Positions 1 to 9,601 are shown, counted from the stretch's first letter. The stretch is DNA of 64,000 nt from an uncultured Flammeovirgaceae bacterium (GCA_937883755.1 CAKZYA010000032.1:1-64000); one strand, 5' to 3'. A program made the numbers and translations. The notes: generated from the letters alone by a model not told the origin.

Positions 1-46
1 AAGTGGCAGTACGCATTTTTTCTATATCTAACTCTTAAAAGTTTAA

Positions 47-298
47 ATCACTTCTTTAAAAGAAATATCAAAAGACGCTAACATTGAGCGGTCAGATCTG
101 GAGTTGATGGTTTCAAATTTAGTTACTCTTGGGGTGATAAAATGGGAGCCAGAAGTCCAAATCAATAATGCAGAAAAGTCTTACGCTGACCCAGATGACA
201 CATCACTCGATATTGATATTGAAGTATATGATAGTGAAAGAATAGGAATTACCAATTTAGGGTTTGAGTTTGTTCAAATGTGCAAAATTGAAAAATAA
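47..298 (+). pseudogene. DUF4393-like (Abi-alpha type) C-terminal remnant
   Basis: The open frame from about base 47 to the TAA at 296-298 encodes roughly 83 residues. Its pattern, 'DLELMVSNLVTLGVIKW' followed by an acidic stretch and a 'ITNLGFEFVQMC' end, resembles the C-terminal part of DUF4393 proteins, some of which are linked to abortive infection. An in-frame TAA at 44-46 and no good upstream start argue for a 5'-truncated or frameshifted relic. A short open stretch in frame 1 (bases 1-78) could be the displaced upstream part. The window edge prevents a decision. The family call is from memory of the motif and is tentative. Confidence 0.4.
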
Positions 299-481
299 TC
301 GGTACTAACAATTTATAATCAATTGTCACCAGTTCTTGATGACAGTGTGTTACATGACTCGTTAAAAGCTAACATTAAAAAAGAAATACTACACTTCCTA
401 ATAAGAGAAGACAAAGAGAGCTTTGCTAAATACTTAAAATATTTGGATTTTTTATACCAATTTAGTGTTCCACAATTATGA
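299..481 (+). other. Possible short ORF coupled to the antitoxin start
   Basis: The frame of the preceding remnant stays open after its stop and runs to a TGA at 479-481, which overlaps the ATG (478-480) of the antitoxin gene in an ATGA arrangement. The conceptual product is about 60 residues, helical and charged, ending 'LYQFSVPQL'. There is no ATG; a TTG lies at 323. It could be the tail of a decayed upstream gene that was once co-translated with the antitoxin, or chance. No family is recognised. Confidence 0.25.
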
Positions 482-720
482 GAACATTAACAATCACTGT
501 GCCCGATACTATTGAATTAGAAGATCGAGAAATGGTCATGTATCTGGCCTCTCGGCTGTACGAGAAAAGTAAACTATCTCTGGGGCAGGCAGCGGAAATG
601 GCAGGGCTTTCCAAGCGGGCTTTCATGGAACTGTTAGGTCATTATGGGGTTTCAGTATTTAATTACGATGAAAGCGAATTAGAAGAAGAGCTAAAGAATG
701 TCAAGAATTATCGTAAGTGA
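478..720 (+). CDS. UPF0175 family antitoxin-like protein
   Basis: This 80-residue protein has the UPF0175 layout: an N-terminal beta strand (MRTLTITVPD), then a helix-turn-helix-like segment containing 'LSLGQAAEMAGLSKRAFMEL' and an acidic C-terminus. UPF0175 proteins are small DNA-binding antitoxins usually paired with a DUF3368/PIN-like toxin. The next gene, which it overlaps by 23 bp, is exactly such a partner. The overlap implies translational coupling, and the helical domain suggests autoregulation of the pair, as known for toxin-antitoxin operons. The ATG start lies in an ATGA overlap with the frame upstream. Confidence 0.85.
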   Translation: MRTLTITVPDTIELEDREMVMYLASRLYEKSKLSLGQAAEMAGLSKRAFMELLGHYGVSVFNYDESELEEELKNVKNYRK

Positions 721-1153
721 TACTAGCTGCTTAGTACTTCTGGATAAACTAAACTCACTTTACATTTTAGAAAAACTCTTCTCTGAGATAACAATCACTC
801 CTGAAATTGAGAAAGAGTTTGGGCAGTCTTTGCCAGCCTGGATTACAGTAGTCGAGGTTCAAAATAAGGAGTACCAAACTGTTCTTCAAACTAATATTGA
901 TGCAGGAGAAGCAAGTGCCATTGCTCTAGCTCTAGAGCAGAAAAATTGCTTATTAATTTTAGATGATAACAAAGCAAGGAAGACTGCTACCCGATTAGGA
1001 ATTGACTATGTGGGAACATTAGGGCTGTTGGTAGAAGCGAAAGAAGCAGGACTTATTCAACTCGTTAAACCTGTTTTGGAGCAAATTAAAGCTACTAATT
1101 TCAGAATAACCGAAAATCTTGAGAGAAAAATTTTAGACTTGGCTGGAGAATAA
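698..1153 (+). CDS. DUF3368 PIN-like toxin
   Basis: This 151-residue protein is the probable toxin partner of the overlapping UPF0175 gene. PIN-like acidic positions are visible: 'VSDTSCL' near residue 7 (first Asp), 'AGEASAIALA' (Glu near residue 71) and 'LILDDNKARK' (Asp pair near residue 89). These are the usual metal-binding residues of the PIN/DUF3368 nuclease fold, which in related toxins cleaves RNA. Length is normal for the family (about 150-160). The ATG at 698 sits inside the antitoxin gene. Actual toxicity is inferred from family and arrangement only. Confidence 0.85.
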   Translation: MSRIIVSDTSCLVLLDKLNSLYILEKLFSEITITPEIEKEFGQSLPAWITVVEVQNKEYQTVLQTNIDAGEASAIALALEQKNCLLILDDNKARKTATRLGIDYVGTLGLLVEAKEAGLIQLVKPVLEQIKATNFRITENLERKILDLAGE

Positions 1154-1284
1154 ACGGATGTATACTGGAGAGTGGTCAAACAACACAGAAGCCAATTGAT
1201 TTAGAATTAGAATAGGAAAACAGCTTGCTTTTACCCTCCCCAACTATTAATCATTTTTTACAACTAACCTAAATAAACCATCAA

Positions 1285-3462
1285 ATGGCAAAAAGAAATA
1301 AAAAACAGAAAACCCGTTCGCGGGCTAAGAATAAAAAAAGCAATAACGTTAACGGTGAGCTTTTACCGCTAATTACTAACCTACTAAACGCTAACGTCAG
1401 TCGCGCTTTTACGGCTCGGCAGATTATGAAGCAGCTCACTCTCAGCAACCGAGCTGATAAAGTTGCAGTACACGAAATACTGGATTTGCTGGTAGAGCAA
1501 GACCAAGTGCGCTCCTTGCCGAAGGGCAAATACCAGTCTACCAAAGAACCAGAGTATATTTTGGGTACGGTTGATGCGGTGAATCCTCGCTTTGCCTTCA
1601 TCGTGAGCGATGAGCTGGAAGAAGACATCAAGGTAGAATCCGATTACTTAATGAACGCCTGGGACGGCGATACTGTAAAAGTTCTTTCTTACGGACCTGG
1701 ATACAGCGCAGGCCGAGGCTCAGTCCGTCGCCCGGAAGGAGAAGTGATTGAAGTAGTGGAACGTGCTCGCGAAGAGTTTGTCGGACGGGTAGAAATGTCG
1801 GCTCGCTACGCCTTCGTGATTCCCGATTTCCGCAAGCTGTACGAGGATATTTACGTCAGGCTGGATGACCTGAACGAAGCCAAGCATGGCGACAAAGTAA
1901 TTGTGCAAGTAACCGAATGGCCGTTCCAAGATCGGAATGCGGTAGGTAAAGTCACGCGAGTGCTGGGCAAGGCGGGTGAACACCAAGCAGAGATGCACTC
2001 TATTATTGCCGAATTTGGCTTGCCGTTTGACTTTCCTAAATCAGTTGAGCAAGAAGCTGATAGCATCCGAGCCGGAATTACCAAGAAAGAAATTGCTAAA
2101 CGGCGTGACTTCCGTCGGGTTACTACTTTTACAATTGACCCGGTAGATGCTAAGGATTTTGACGATGCGCTCTCTATCCAGAAGCTAGATAACGGACTGT
2201 GGGAAATTGGGGTGCATATTGCCGATGTTACTCATTATCTGCAATTAGATACAGCCTTGGAAGAGGAAGCCCAAGATCGAGCAACTTCAGTATACCTCGT
2301 CGACCGAGTAATTCCGATGTTGCCTGAAAAGCTATCGAACGAACTCTGTTCACTGCGTCCGAAGGAGGAAAAGCTTACTTTCTCGGCGGTGTTTGAGATG
2401 GACGATGAAGGAAAAATCAAAAAAGAGTGGTTTGGGCGAACGGTGATTTACTCTGATCGCCGTTTTGCCTACGAAGAAGCTCAAGAACGTATTGACACCC
2501 AAAAGGGAGATTTTGCAGAGGAGATTGTCCAACTAAACAACTTAGCTAAGAAGATTCGCGACGAGCGATTCGGCAAGGGAGCGATCAGCTTTGAAACCAC
2601 CGAAGTACGCTTCCGATTGGATGAAGACGGTACGCCCGTAGAGGTTATTCCGAAAGTGCGGGTAGATGCACATAAACTGATTGAGGAGTTTATGCTGCTG
2701 GCAAATAAGAAGGTTGCGGAGTTCGTCTACCATTACCAGAACAAAAAAGAGAAAAACACCTTTGTGTACCGGGTGCATGACTACCCTAACGTTGAGAAGG
2801 TCGCTGACTTCGCTCAGTTTGCCCAGCGGTTTGGCTACAAACTGCATACTACCGATGATAAGATTTCTAACTCCATCAATGAATTAATGCTAGCAGTGGA
2901 AGGCAAACCCGAGCAAGATATTCTGCAATCTATTGCAATCCGCACCATGGCGAAAGCCATTTACACTACCGAGGCGAAAGGACATTTTGGATTAGCCTTC
3001 AAACATTATTCCCACTTCACTTCCCCTATCCGTCGCTACCCCGATGTGATGACTCATCGCCTACTGGCACACTACCTGAACGGTGGAAAGTCGCCGGAGG
3101 CTGAACCTTACGAGAAGCTCTGTGAGCACTCATCGGAACGAGAAAAACGGGCAGCTGATGCTGAGCGAGCCTCGGTTAAGTACAAGCAGGTAGAGTATAT
3201 GGCGAAGCGCGAACAGCAGGAGTTTGACGGAATTGTCTCGGGTGTAACCGAATGGGGCGTATACGTAGAGATGGTGCAAAGCAAATGCGAAGGCATGGTC
3301 AGGATGGCCGATATGAACGATGACTACTACGAGTTTGATGCCCAGAACTTTCGGGTGATTGGCCGACGCCGAAAACGCATCATCGCCCTCGGTGATAAAG
3401 TCAAAGTCAAAGTAATCAAAACCGATCTTGATCGTAGAACGATTGACCTGGAATTTGTCTAA
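1285..3462 (+). CDS. rnr: Ribonuclease R
   Basis: This 725-residue protein is a processive 3'-to-5' exoribonuclease of the RNR/RNB superfamily that degrades structured RNA. The order is: a Lys/Arg-rich N-terminus (residues 1-20), a winged-helix segment (about 25-85), two cold-shock-like OB domains (about 90-230), the RNB catalytic domain with 'IDPVDAKDFDDAL' (residues 284-296, catalytic aspartates) and 'SPIRRYPDVMTHRLL' further on, then a C-terminal S1 domain (about 640-723). Length is normal. The ATG at 1285 follows a 131-bp gap after the toxin gene, so it is probably transcribed on its own. It is convergent with the next gene, and a long hairpin lies between them. Confidence 0.97.
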   Translation: MAKRNKKQKTRSRAKNKKSNNVNGELLPLITNLLNANVSRAFTARQIMKQLTLSNRADKVAVHEILDLLVEQDQVRSLPKGKYQSTKEPEYILGTVDAVNPRFAFIVSDELEEDIKVESDYLMNAWDGDTVKVLSYGPGYSAGRGSVRRPEGEVIEVVERAREEFVGRVEMSARYAFVIPDFRKLYEDIYVRLDDLNEAKHGDKVIVQVTEWPFQDRNAVGKVTRVLGKAGEHQAEMHSIIAEFGLPFDFPKSVEQEADSIRAGITKKEIAKRRDFRRVTTFTIDPVDAKDFDDALSIQKLDNGLWEIGVHIADVTHYLQLDTALEEEAQDRATSVYLVDRVIPMLPEKLSNELCSLRPKEEKLTFSAVFEMDDEGKIKKEWFGRTVIYSDRRFAYEEAQERIDTQKGDFAEEIVQLNNLAKKIRDERFGKGAISFETTEVRFRLDEDGTPVEVIPKVRVDAHKLIEEFMLLANKKVAEFVYHYQNKKEKNTFVYRVHDYPNVEKVADFAQFAQRFGYKLHTTDDKISNSINELMLAVEGKPEQDILQSIAIRTMAKAIYTTEAKGHFGLAFKHYSHFTSPIRRYPDVMTHRLLAHYLNGGKSPEAEPYEKLCEHSSEREKRAADAERASVKYKQVEYMAKREQQEFDGIVSGVTEWGVYVEMVQSKCEGMVRMADMNDDYYEFDAQNFRVIGRRRKRIIALGDKVKVKVIKTDLDRRTIDLEFV

Positions 3463-3464
3463 AG

Positions 3465-3523
3465 ATTAGCTGGGAGCGGGGCGGTTGGAGCTTGGTGTTA
3501 TCTACTCCCTGCTCCCAGCTAAT
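3465..3523. terminator. Bidirectional terminator-like hairpin
   Basis: A perfect 13-bp inverted repeat (ATTAGCTGGGAGC at 3465-3477, its complement at 3511-3523) is extended by about four further pairs, with a loop of about 25 bases. It lies between the stops of two convergent genes, which fits a shared terminator. There is no clear poly-T tract. Similar 'gctgggag/ctcccagc' arms recur near 59.45 kb, so it may also belong to a palindromic repeat family. Confidence 0.6.
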
Positions 3524-3528
3524 ATCAT

Positions 3529-6500
3529 TTATTTCAATAGTGCGCTACGGTAAACTTTTCCATCGGCGATTACTCGTAGGTAGTACGCTCCGGGGGCTAA
3601 ACTCAGTGTGCTAAGATCAACGGGTTGCTGATGCCCTTTTTCAATTCGGCGCAGTACATTACCACTAAAGTCGAGGATTTCTACGGCTACTGCGGTTTTC
3701 TCGCTTTCAAAGCTAACGGTAAGCTGCTCTTGGAGTGGAACCGGATATGCGGTCATCTCATCGATTTGAATCACTTCTTCGCGGGCAACCGTAGTGTTAC
3801 TTCCGCTTCCCTGGCTTTTCAGCAGCACTACCCAATCTTGATTATTGCTATTCGGTGGGTTGCCTACGGATACACTTCCTGTAGCCGTAAGTGTTGCTTT
3901 TGATCCTGTTTGCAGATTACCGCCGCTGCGCGGATTGTACCAGCGGACATCATACTTAGTGCCGCTACTTCCCAAACTAACACTTGATGAACCACCGTTT
4001 TCTAAGTAGACGGCGTAAACCTCTCCGGTTTTGGCTAAGCACCATCCGTTATTTACCAAATTATTGTTAGGCGTCATCTCCCAGAAGGGTAGATGCTGAT
4101 TGAAGAACTGCAACGCGTAGCGCGTATAATCCCACATTTTATCCCGACTACGGTAATCCTGTAAAGTCAAATCGGATTGAGGCAAGCGATAACCGTAATA
4201 ATATTCTACCCCAGCTCCGCCAGCCATCAGATTACCCCACAGTGTTTTCTTCCGAATATCATCTTGACTAACGTTGACATTATTTCCTTGTAAATCTTTT
4301 CCATTGTAAGTATCTCCCGTGATGGGGTCGGTATAGCCCAAATCCGGCGGTACACCAATATTAGCACTTCCCTGCTCATCATTAGCCACTACCCAGGGTT
4401 TGCCGGCAGCTTCGGAGGCTTCTACCCACTTCTTGGTATCGCGGTATACATTGGAGTAACCCGTTTGAATGGAAGCCCCTGTTAAACGTGACTTATTGCC
4501 TATCAGTGGGTTGTATACTTCATCCTGCTGACCTGGGTAGGTATGGATGACAATATGATGATCATAAGGATCAATATCCTGAAAGTACTGAGCGTAGCTT
4601 TTAATTCGATTATTGCCAGGGTCGTTCAGTTCTTGCCAGATGTCATTTTCTTCCCCCAGATTCCAGTTTAGAGCCAGATGATGACCAAAGCAGGCTACCA
4701 GCATACGATAGTAGAGTTTACGATTCGTTCCTAAATCTCCGCCATCGAGTAGCTGATCGTTTTCGGTTTCTTGGGTTTTAAAGTGTAAATACAAACCTAA
4801 CTCTTGAGCATGTTCAAACACGATTTCCCACTGGTCTAGTTTCGAGACATCAAAGTGTTTGAAATCGCTGCTGCTTACGTAGGGGTAAACATTCTTATCG
4901 TCACCGTTAATATTCATCGTCAGAAACGAAAAGACATTGGCCTCTTCAGAAGCTAAATAATTCAGGGCACCAATCATTTCCCGGCCTTTATTCCCTTTCC
5001 AGTCAGGATCGCCATTATTCCAATCTGAAGCGTGAGGTGACCAGGATTTTCTTCGTCCGCCACTATTGGGAGTATTGTCAAAGTCGTCGTAGGCTAGAAA
5101 ATTCTCGGGAGCATCAGATCCACCTTTCACAAAGTACTCTCCGGTTTCGGCAAATTGCAGATAATGCTTGCCTACGTACTCCAGTCGTCCTTTCGCCCGA
5201 AAATCCCGACCGGATTTATTGGAGTTCTGAATTTCTATTGAACCAGTTATTCCATCAAGCGTAGTGTTAGCGGTTCCTGCCGATGAGCTAGTGCTGATAG
5301 CTATCTGGCTGCCCTGGCGGAAGGACGCGGCGTAGTTCCAGGTCCCGGCTTCATCGGGTCGGAAGTGTACTTTCCACTGATTACCCGAAGTTGCACTAGT
5401 TTCTGCAGCATTGCCATCAGTCGCAAAGTAACCGGGTACAATATAAGATTTTCCCGAGCTGCTATGGGAGAATGTTACGTTTAAACGGTAGTCCAGAAAA
5501 GGATTGGGGTTATTATCGGTCTCTGAGTGATTAGGCCCATCAAAGCTGAGTGTTACTTTGTGCCACTTACGCAGCTCTCCACTAATGGTGGCTGTACCTG
5601 GTTCGGGATTGGTACCACCTTCGCCGCTCACGAGTAGTCCCGCCAGTTTGGCATTATTGATATCCGCCGAAAAAGCCAATGTAAGGCTTCCGTCGTTCAC
5701 ACTCACCGTTTTAGTAATTTGGTAAGCTGCGTTTTTACCGACGGTCGCGTACAGATCCAGATTACTTACTTCTTCATCCCCCTCCATCTTCACATCAAGT
5801 ACCCGTTTGTTAGGCGCACTGAAGTAGATTTCGGCCAACAGTAGCGTAACTTCATAGGTACCATTGCTAACGGGTAGGTTATAGGTAAAATTACCGTAGC
5901 GTTCACTTTGGTAGATAAAGTCATCGGTAGTGCCTGAAATACCTGCGTTACTTTTGTAGGTTTTTCCTCCGCTCACTAGTCGGTCAGCTGTAAACTCAGT
6001 ACCATCAGCTGCTGTAAAAGCGGCACCCCCGGAGTTGATCGCATACAATACCGTGCTGGGTTCAGGAGTAGCTTGAGTAGTCGCCGAAGCTACCGCACTG
6101 TATGGCGAAGCCTGACCGTTATAAAAGACCTTCACCCGAAAGTAATAGGTCGTGTTTGGTTCTAGCCCACTACTAGTATGTTGGCTATCGCCATAGTAGC
6201 TGGCGTCTACCTGAACAAATCCCGAAGTAGGCGATAGCGAACGTTCAATGGCGTAGTCATTACCCAACGCAGGGTCGTCCCAATCCAGGTAGATTTCAGT
6301 ATCCGACAAAGCAGTCGCCACCAAATTAGTAGGTGGGTCGGGAAGTGAAGTAGCTTCATCAATTACCGAAAAGTTAACGGTGAGAGCAGTTCCGGCAGTG
6401 CCACTAGCTCCTGAGCTAGAGTAAGGTGTAGCTTTTAAGATATGGTCGCCCGTACTGGGAGTCCAGTTGCGGTAGTCTCCACTAACATCTCCTTTGAGGG

Positions 6501-6765
6501 CGTAGGGAGCAACATTCTCCGTTTGGAAATTGGCATTTCCGTCGAGAGCAAAGCGCACTGAACCTACCGTAGCCGGATTGGTGTTGGCTCGCACATTTAG
6601 GTTAGTAGTTGGTAAAGTCGCCAGATTTAGTGTCTCGCCATTTTGCAGTGCCCCAATATCTGTGTCGGTATCTGCATTAATCAGTGTGAAGCTGGCGACA
6701 GATTGGGCTTGTACTAAGCTCCAGCTAAGTAAGCAAAGTAAAAGTAGTAATAGTTGTTGTCTCAT
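3529..6765 (-). CDS. Secreted T9SS cargo: FN3-malectin-DUF5060 glycoside-hydrolase-like protein
   Basis: This 1078-residue protein has a signal peptide (about 1-21, ending VQA), an Ig-like segment (about 23-140), an FN3 domain ('PPTNLVATALSDTEIYLDW', about 141-232), a malectin-like carbohydrate-binding domain (about 236-385), and a DUF5060 domain ('ISGELRKWHKVTLSF' to 'EAGTWNYAASF', about 390-500). A putative TIM-barrel-like catalytic region follows (about 540-900, including 'HLALNWNLGEEND'), then a beta-rich collagen-binding-like domain and a T9SS type A sorting domain (about 1005-1078, 'PVPLQEQLTVSFES'). It is probably exported and surface-anchored or released to act on a polysaccharide; the substrate is unknown. 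The only plausible start is the ATG at 6765. It stands alone on the minus strand. Confidence 0.88.
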   Translation of the reverse strand: MRQQLLLLLLCLLSWSLVQAQSVASFTLINADTDTDIGALQNGETLNLATLPTTNLNVRANTNPATVGSVRFALDGNANFQTENVAPYALKGDVSGDYRNWTPSTGDHILKATPYSSSGASGTAGTALTVNFSVIDEATSLPDPPTNLVATALSDTEIYLDWDDPALGNDYAIERSLSPTSGFVQVDASYYGDSQHTSSGLEPNTTYYFRVKVFYNGQASPYSAVASATTQATPEPSTVLYAINSGGAAFTAADGTEFTADRLVSGGKTYKSNAGISGTTDDFIYQSERYGNFTYNLPVSNGTYEVTLLLAEIYFSAPNKRVLDVKMEGDEEVSNLDLYATVGKNAAYQITKTVSVNDGSLTLAFSADINNAKLAGLLVSGEGGTNPEPGTATISGELRKWHKVTLSFDGPNHSETDNNPNPFLDYRLNVTFSHSSSGKSYIVPGYFATDGNAAETSATSGNQWKVHFRPDEAGTWNYAASFRQGSQIAISTSSSAGTANTTLDGITGSIEIQNSNKSGRDFRAKGRLEYVGKHYLQFAETGEYFVKGGSDAPENFLAYDDFDNTPNSGGRRKSWSPHASDWNNGDPDWKGNKGREMIGALNYLASEEANVFSFLTMNINGDDKNVYPYVSSSDFKHFDVSKLDQWEIVFEHAQELGLYLHFKTQETENDQLLDGGDLGTNRKLYYRMLVACFGHHLALNWNLGEENDIWQELNDPGNNRIKSYAQYFQDIDPYDHHIVIHTYPGQQDEVYNPLIGNKSRLTGASIQTGYSNVYRDTKKWVEASEAAGKPWVVANDEQGSANIGVPPDLGYTDPITGDTYNGKDLQGNNVNVSQDDIRKKTLWGNLMAGGAGVEYYYGYRLPQSDLTLQDYRSRDKMWDYTRYALQFFNQHLPFWEMTPNNNLVNNGWCLAKTGEVYAVYLENGGSSSVSLGSSGTKYDVRWYNPRSGGNLQTGSKATLTATGSVSVGNPPNSNNQDWVVLLKSQGSGSNTTVAREEVIQIDEMTAYPVPLQEQLTVSFESEKTAVAVEILDFSGNVLRRIEKGHQQPVDLSTLSLAPGAYYLRVIADGKVYRSALLK

Positions 6766-7159
6766 GGGGTATTATGTATTTAGTTAAAAATTCTAATGAA
6801 GTAGAACTCACCCCCTTTCAGCCCACTTTAACGGGGCTACTTAATAAAAAACAGTTCAGTGTTTGATCAGAACAATCAGTAAATAAGCGACAGCAAAAGT
6901 CACCCGTTAGCCAGTCTTAGTAATGGCCATTAATGGGTTGCGACAAAATTTTGATATGATAGGTGTGCAGCTAGAAAAGCGACGGAAAGATAGAAATAGC
7001 TATTATTATCTTCGGACTAATTAAGATAAATCAGAACAATTTGCAAGCAGTTTTTAGGAAAACTTTTGCAGTAAAAATCACTGACTAATCTTAATAAGCA
7101 TTTGCTAAACAAAAGTGACTTTCATCAGGAATAACGCCCTTTTTCATGCAAGAAATCTT
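6766..7159. other. 394-bp intergenic region, no gene seen
   Basis: This lies between the start of the T9SS cargo gene and the end of the PQQ-type dehydrogenase gene, both on the minus strand. It is AT-rich with no convincing ORF. It must hold the promoter of the T9SS gene, but no full TAnnTTTG motif was found at the expected place. Confidence 0.6.
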
Positions 7160-8584
7160 CTACAGATCCTCCCGCGAGGTAATTCTAAGGAGCTTATCCG
7201 GTTGATTCAAAAGAACGTATAGTGATCCGTCCGATCCGAACGTAATATCCCGCACTCGGCCTACTCCTTTCAGAATCATTTCTTGCTTAACTATTTGATT
7301 ATCCTCAATCACTAAGCGACGAAGTTCTTCGTAAGCCAAAGCGCCTACTAACAAATTATTCTCCCAGGCGGGAAACTGCAGACTACCTACAAACTCAGCG
7401 GGGCAAACGGCGATAGAGGGTGTCCAATGAGTCAGCGGCTGCTCCATACCTGGTTGTTCAGTCTTTTCTGAAACGGTTTCTCCACTGTAATCTACTCCGT
7501 AGGTGATGACCGGCCAGCCGTAATTTGCCCCTTTCTTTAGAATGTTCAGTTCGTCACCGCCCATTGGACCGTGTTCGGTCGCCCAAATTTCACCGGTTAC
7601 CGGATGCTGCGCCAGCCCCTGTACATTACGGTTACCAGTAGTATAAATTGCTTGTAAAGCTCCTGGTTCATTCACGAACGGATTATCCTCAGGGATGCTC
7701 CCATCGGGATTGATGCGGAATACTTTGCCAGTTGCTTTAGTTAAATCCTGAGAATCCAGAGCCTTTCCCATGTCACCGATAGTGAAGTAAAGATACCCCT
7801 CATCATCAAACAGAAAGCGACAGCCCCAGCGATTTCCCCTTACTACCATCAGTGAATCGGGCACTTCAAATAGTGTCTGCTGCTCTTTCCACTGATAGTC
7901 CTCAATTTTTCCTCGAATAATTTTGGTAAGTGCTGGAGCTTCTCGATCCGTCATATCCTGATTAGTATGACTGTAGGCCAAGTACACCCAGCCGTTTTCA
8001 TTATAATTTGGGTCAAGAATAATGTCCATATAGCCACCAGTACTGCTTTTGGTATGAGTAGGTGGTAGTCCTTGAATAGGTTTTGGATCAAGTTGTCCGT
8101 TAACCAGCCAGCGAATATTTCCGTTTCGCTCGGAGATTAATGCCTGCTGGTTGTCAATAAAAGCAATACCCCACGGGTAACTCAATCCTTCGGAAATCAC
8201 TTCTTCTACCTCTAAGCTATATTCCTCAGTAGTCAACTGCTCAGGAATGGGCCGTTCGACCTGAGGCGAAACATCCTGCGCATCTACAATGTAATCAGTT
8301 ACCGATCGGATTTGCTCATCACTTAAAACCTGGTTCCAAGCAGCCATTTCGGTACCAGGAATGCCGAAACGAATGTTGCGGATCATCGATCCCTTACCTC
8401 GCCCGTAGGTCCAATCTGTTTTAATCAGCGTCGTAGCAGAGCCCCCCTGCAACTGTGATCCGTGACACCCAGCACAGTAGGTGCGGTAGAGTTCGATTCC
8501 CTCTTGGGCTAGTACTGTAGTACTAAGAAGCGTAAGGCTGATAGCAGTACAAATCTTCACGGAACGGAAATACAGAAAGCTCAT
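7160..8584 (-). CDS. PQQ-type sugar dehydrogenase with N-terminal cytochrome c domain
   Basis: About 474 residues from the ATG at 8584; a TTG three codons upstream is less likely. A signal peptide (about 1-27, ending VLAQ) is followed by a class I cytochrome c domain with the haem motif CAGCH near residue 37, then a six-bladed propeller of the soluble aldose sugar dehydrogenase (YliI/GSDH) family. Typical features are 'LSYPWGIAFIDNQ', 'GCRFLFDDEGYLYFTIGD' and 'GNRNVQGLAQHPVTGEIWATE'. The family oxidises sugars in the periplasm with PQQ as cofactor. The fused haem domain suggests electrons pass directly from PQQ into the cytochrome chain. A cyclase-family gene lies 48 bp upstream in the same orientation, so the two may form an operon. 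The exact substrate is unknown. Confidence 0.88.
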   Translation of the reverse strand: MSFLYFRSVKICTAISLTLLSTTVLAQEGIELYRTYCAGCHGSQLQGGSATTLIKTDWTYGRGKGSMIRNIRFGIPGTEMAAWNQVLSDEQIRSVTDYIVDAQDVSPQVERPIPEQLTTEEYSLEVEEVISEGLSYPWGIAFIDNQQALISERNGNIRWLVNGQLDPKPIQGLPPTHTKSSTGGYMDIILDPNYNENGWVYLAYSHTNQDMTDREAPALTKIIRGKIEDYQWKEQQTLFEVPDSLMVVRGNRWGCRFLFDDEGYLYFTIGDMGKALDSQDLTKATGKVFRINPDGSIPEDNPFVNEPGALQAIYTTGNRNVQGLAQHPVTGEIWATEHGPMGGDELNILKKGANYGWPVITYGVDYSGETVSEKTEQPGMEQPLTHWTPSIAVCPAEFVGSLQFPAWENNLLVGALAYEELRRLVIEDNQIVKQEMILKGVGRVRDITFGSDGSLYVLLNQPDKLLRITSREDL

Positions 8585-8632
8585 AGTAGACAAATACTAG
8601 GTTGTTAAATCATCGATATACTTACTCCTCAC

Positions 8633-9601
8633 TTATCCGATAGCAATGGGGCGACCGGGCGATCCGGTAGCTCCTTTGAAGCGAAGCGGAGTAAAGATAA
8701 ACAGAAAACGATAAAGCTGATCGGCTAATAATTTTTCAAAGTTCATGAATTCCAGGTTCCAGATACCATGCTGTAGCATCAGCCGATGGTGAACTACCCA
8801 GGCCGTGGCCTCATCAGTAATCACGTCGGAACCGACCATTGAGGCTTGCTTCTCAATCACCCAGTTGGCTACTTCTTCACCAATACCTGGGCCATTACCC
8901 AGCACTACCGGGTCAGGCCACTTACGCCACCAACCGAAGTTAAACAACAAAGCATCACCCGGCTGAATATCTTCTTCTGCTATTCCCTGACGTTGCAGAG
9001 CTTCTTGTACATCTTCCAAAGTTACTACGTATCCGGCAGGTAGGCTTGCTACCTCTTTAGCAGCCGCAATATCAATCAGAATACCTGTAGTAATGTAAGG
9101 CTTTACCTGCTCAACTCCGTTCTTGCGTAGTCCGGTGGGGCTTTCCATTTCTTCGGAAGTTACTCCGTTATAATAAACGTCTTGAGTGCTTCCGTCAATC
9201 ATGGTTATTCGCTTACCAATGTGACCCGGTCCGTCGAACTGAGTACCAACCTGCCCAATCTGTGAGGTAACGGTTTCTACATTATACACTAAGTCTGGCC
9301 CCAGGGAATCACCAGAAGGTAGGAGAGGCAACGTTAACTCAAACTTCCGATTACCCACCAATGGCATAGTGGCTTCGTAAGGATACCCAAGTTCATAAAC
9401 CTTTCCGGTTTGCACAGTTGCGAGTGATGAAAGAATCTTTGCGGGGGTAATCCAGTTGGAGCCCCCAGCCTGATCGTTCGCTCCCCACAGCGGGTGAGGC
9501 CACCATGGTTCTATTTCAGTAGGAGTCTGAGCGCGAACCGACATAGAGTTTAGGAATAAGTACAAGCAGCAAATTCCTGTTAATTTTATAAAAGAGTGCA
9601 T
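8633..9601 (-). CDS. Cyclase-family (kynurenine formamidase-like) exported hydrolase
   Basis: This 322-residue protein has a signal peptide (about 1-24, ending VRAQ). It belongs to the cyclase/Arylformamidase-like superfamily (Pfam Cyclase): 'VGTQFDGPGH' corresponds to the family's metal-binding HxGTHxDxPxH region, with Gln replacing the second His (GTQFD instead of GTHxD). 'DALLFNFGWWRKW' and 'HHRLMLQHGIWNLEFMNFEKL' are typical later motifs. Members are metal-dependent amidohydrolases; the substrate here cannot be read from sequence. The export signal is less usual for kynurenine formamidases and more like the family members seen in environmental Bacteroidota. It lies just upstream of the PQQ-type dehydrogenase on the same strand. 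Confidence 0.85.
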   Translation of the reverse strand: MHSFIKLTGICCLYLFLNSMSVRAQTPTEIEPWWPHPLWGANDQAGGSNWITPAKILSSLATVQTGKVYELGYPYEATMPLVGNRKFELTLPLLPSGDSLGPDLVYNVETVTSQIGQVGTQFDGPGHIGKRITMIDGSTQDVYYNGVTSEEMESPTGLRKNGVEQVKPYITTGILIDIAAAKEVASLPAGYVVTLEDVQEALQRQGIAEEDIQPGDALLFNFGWWRKWPDPVVLGNGPGIGEEVANWVIEKQASMVGSDVITDEATAWVVHHRLMLQHGIWNLEFMNFEKLLADQLYRFLFIFTPLRFKGATGSPGRPIAIG

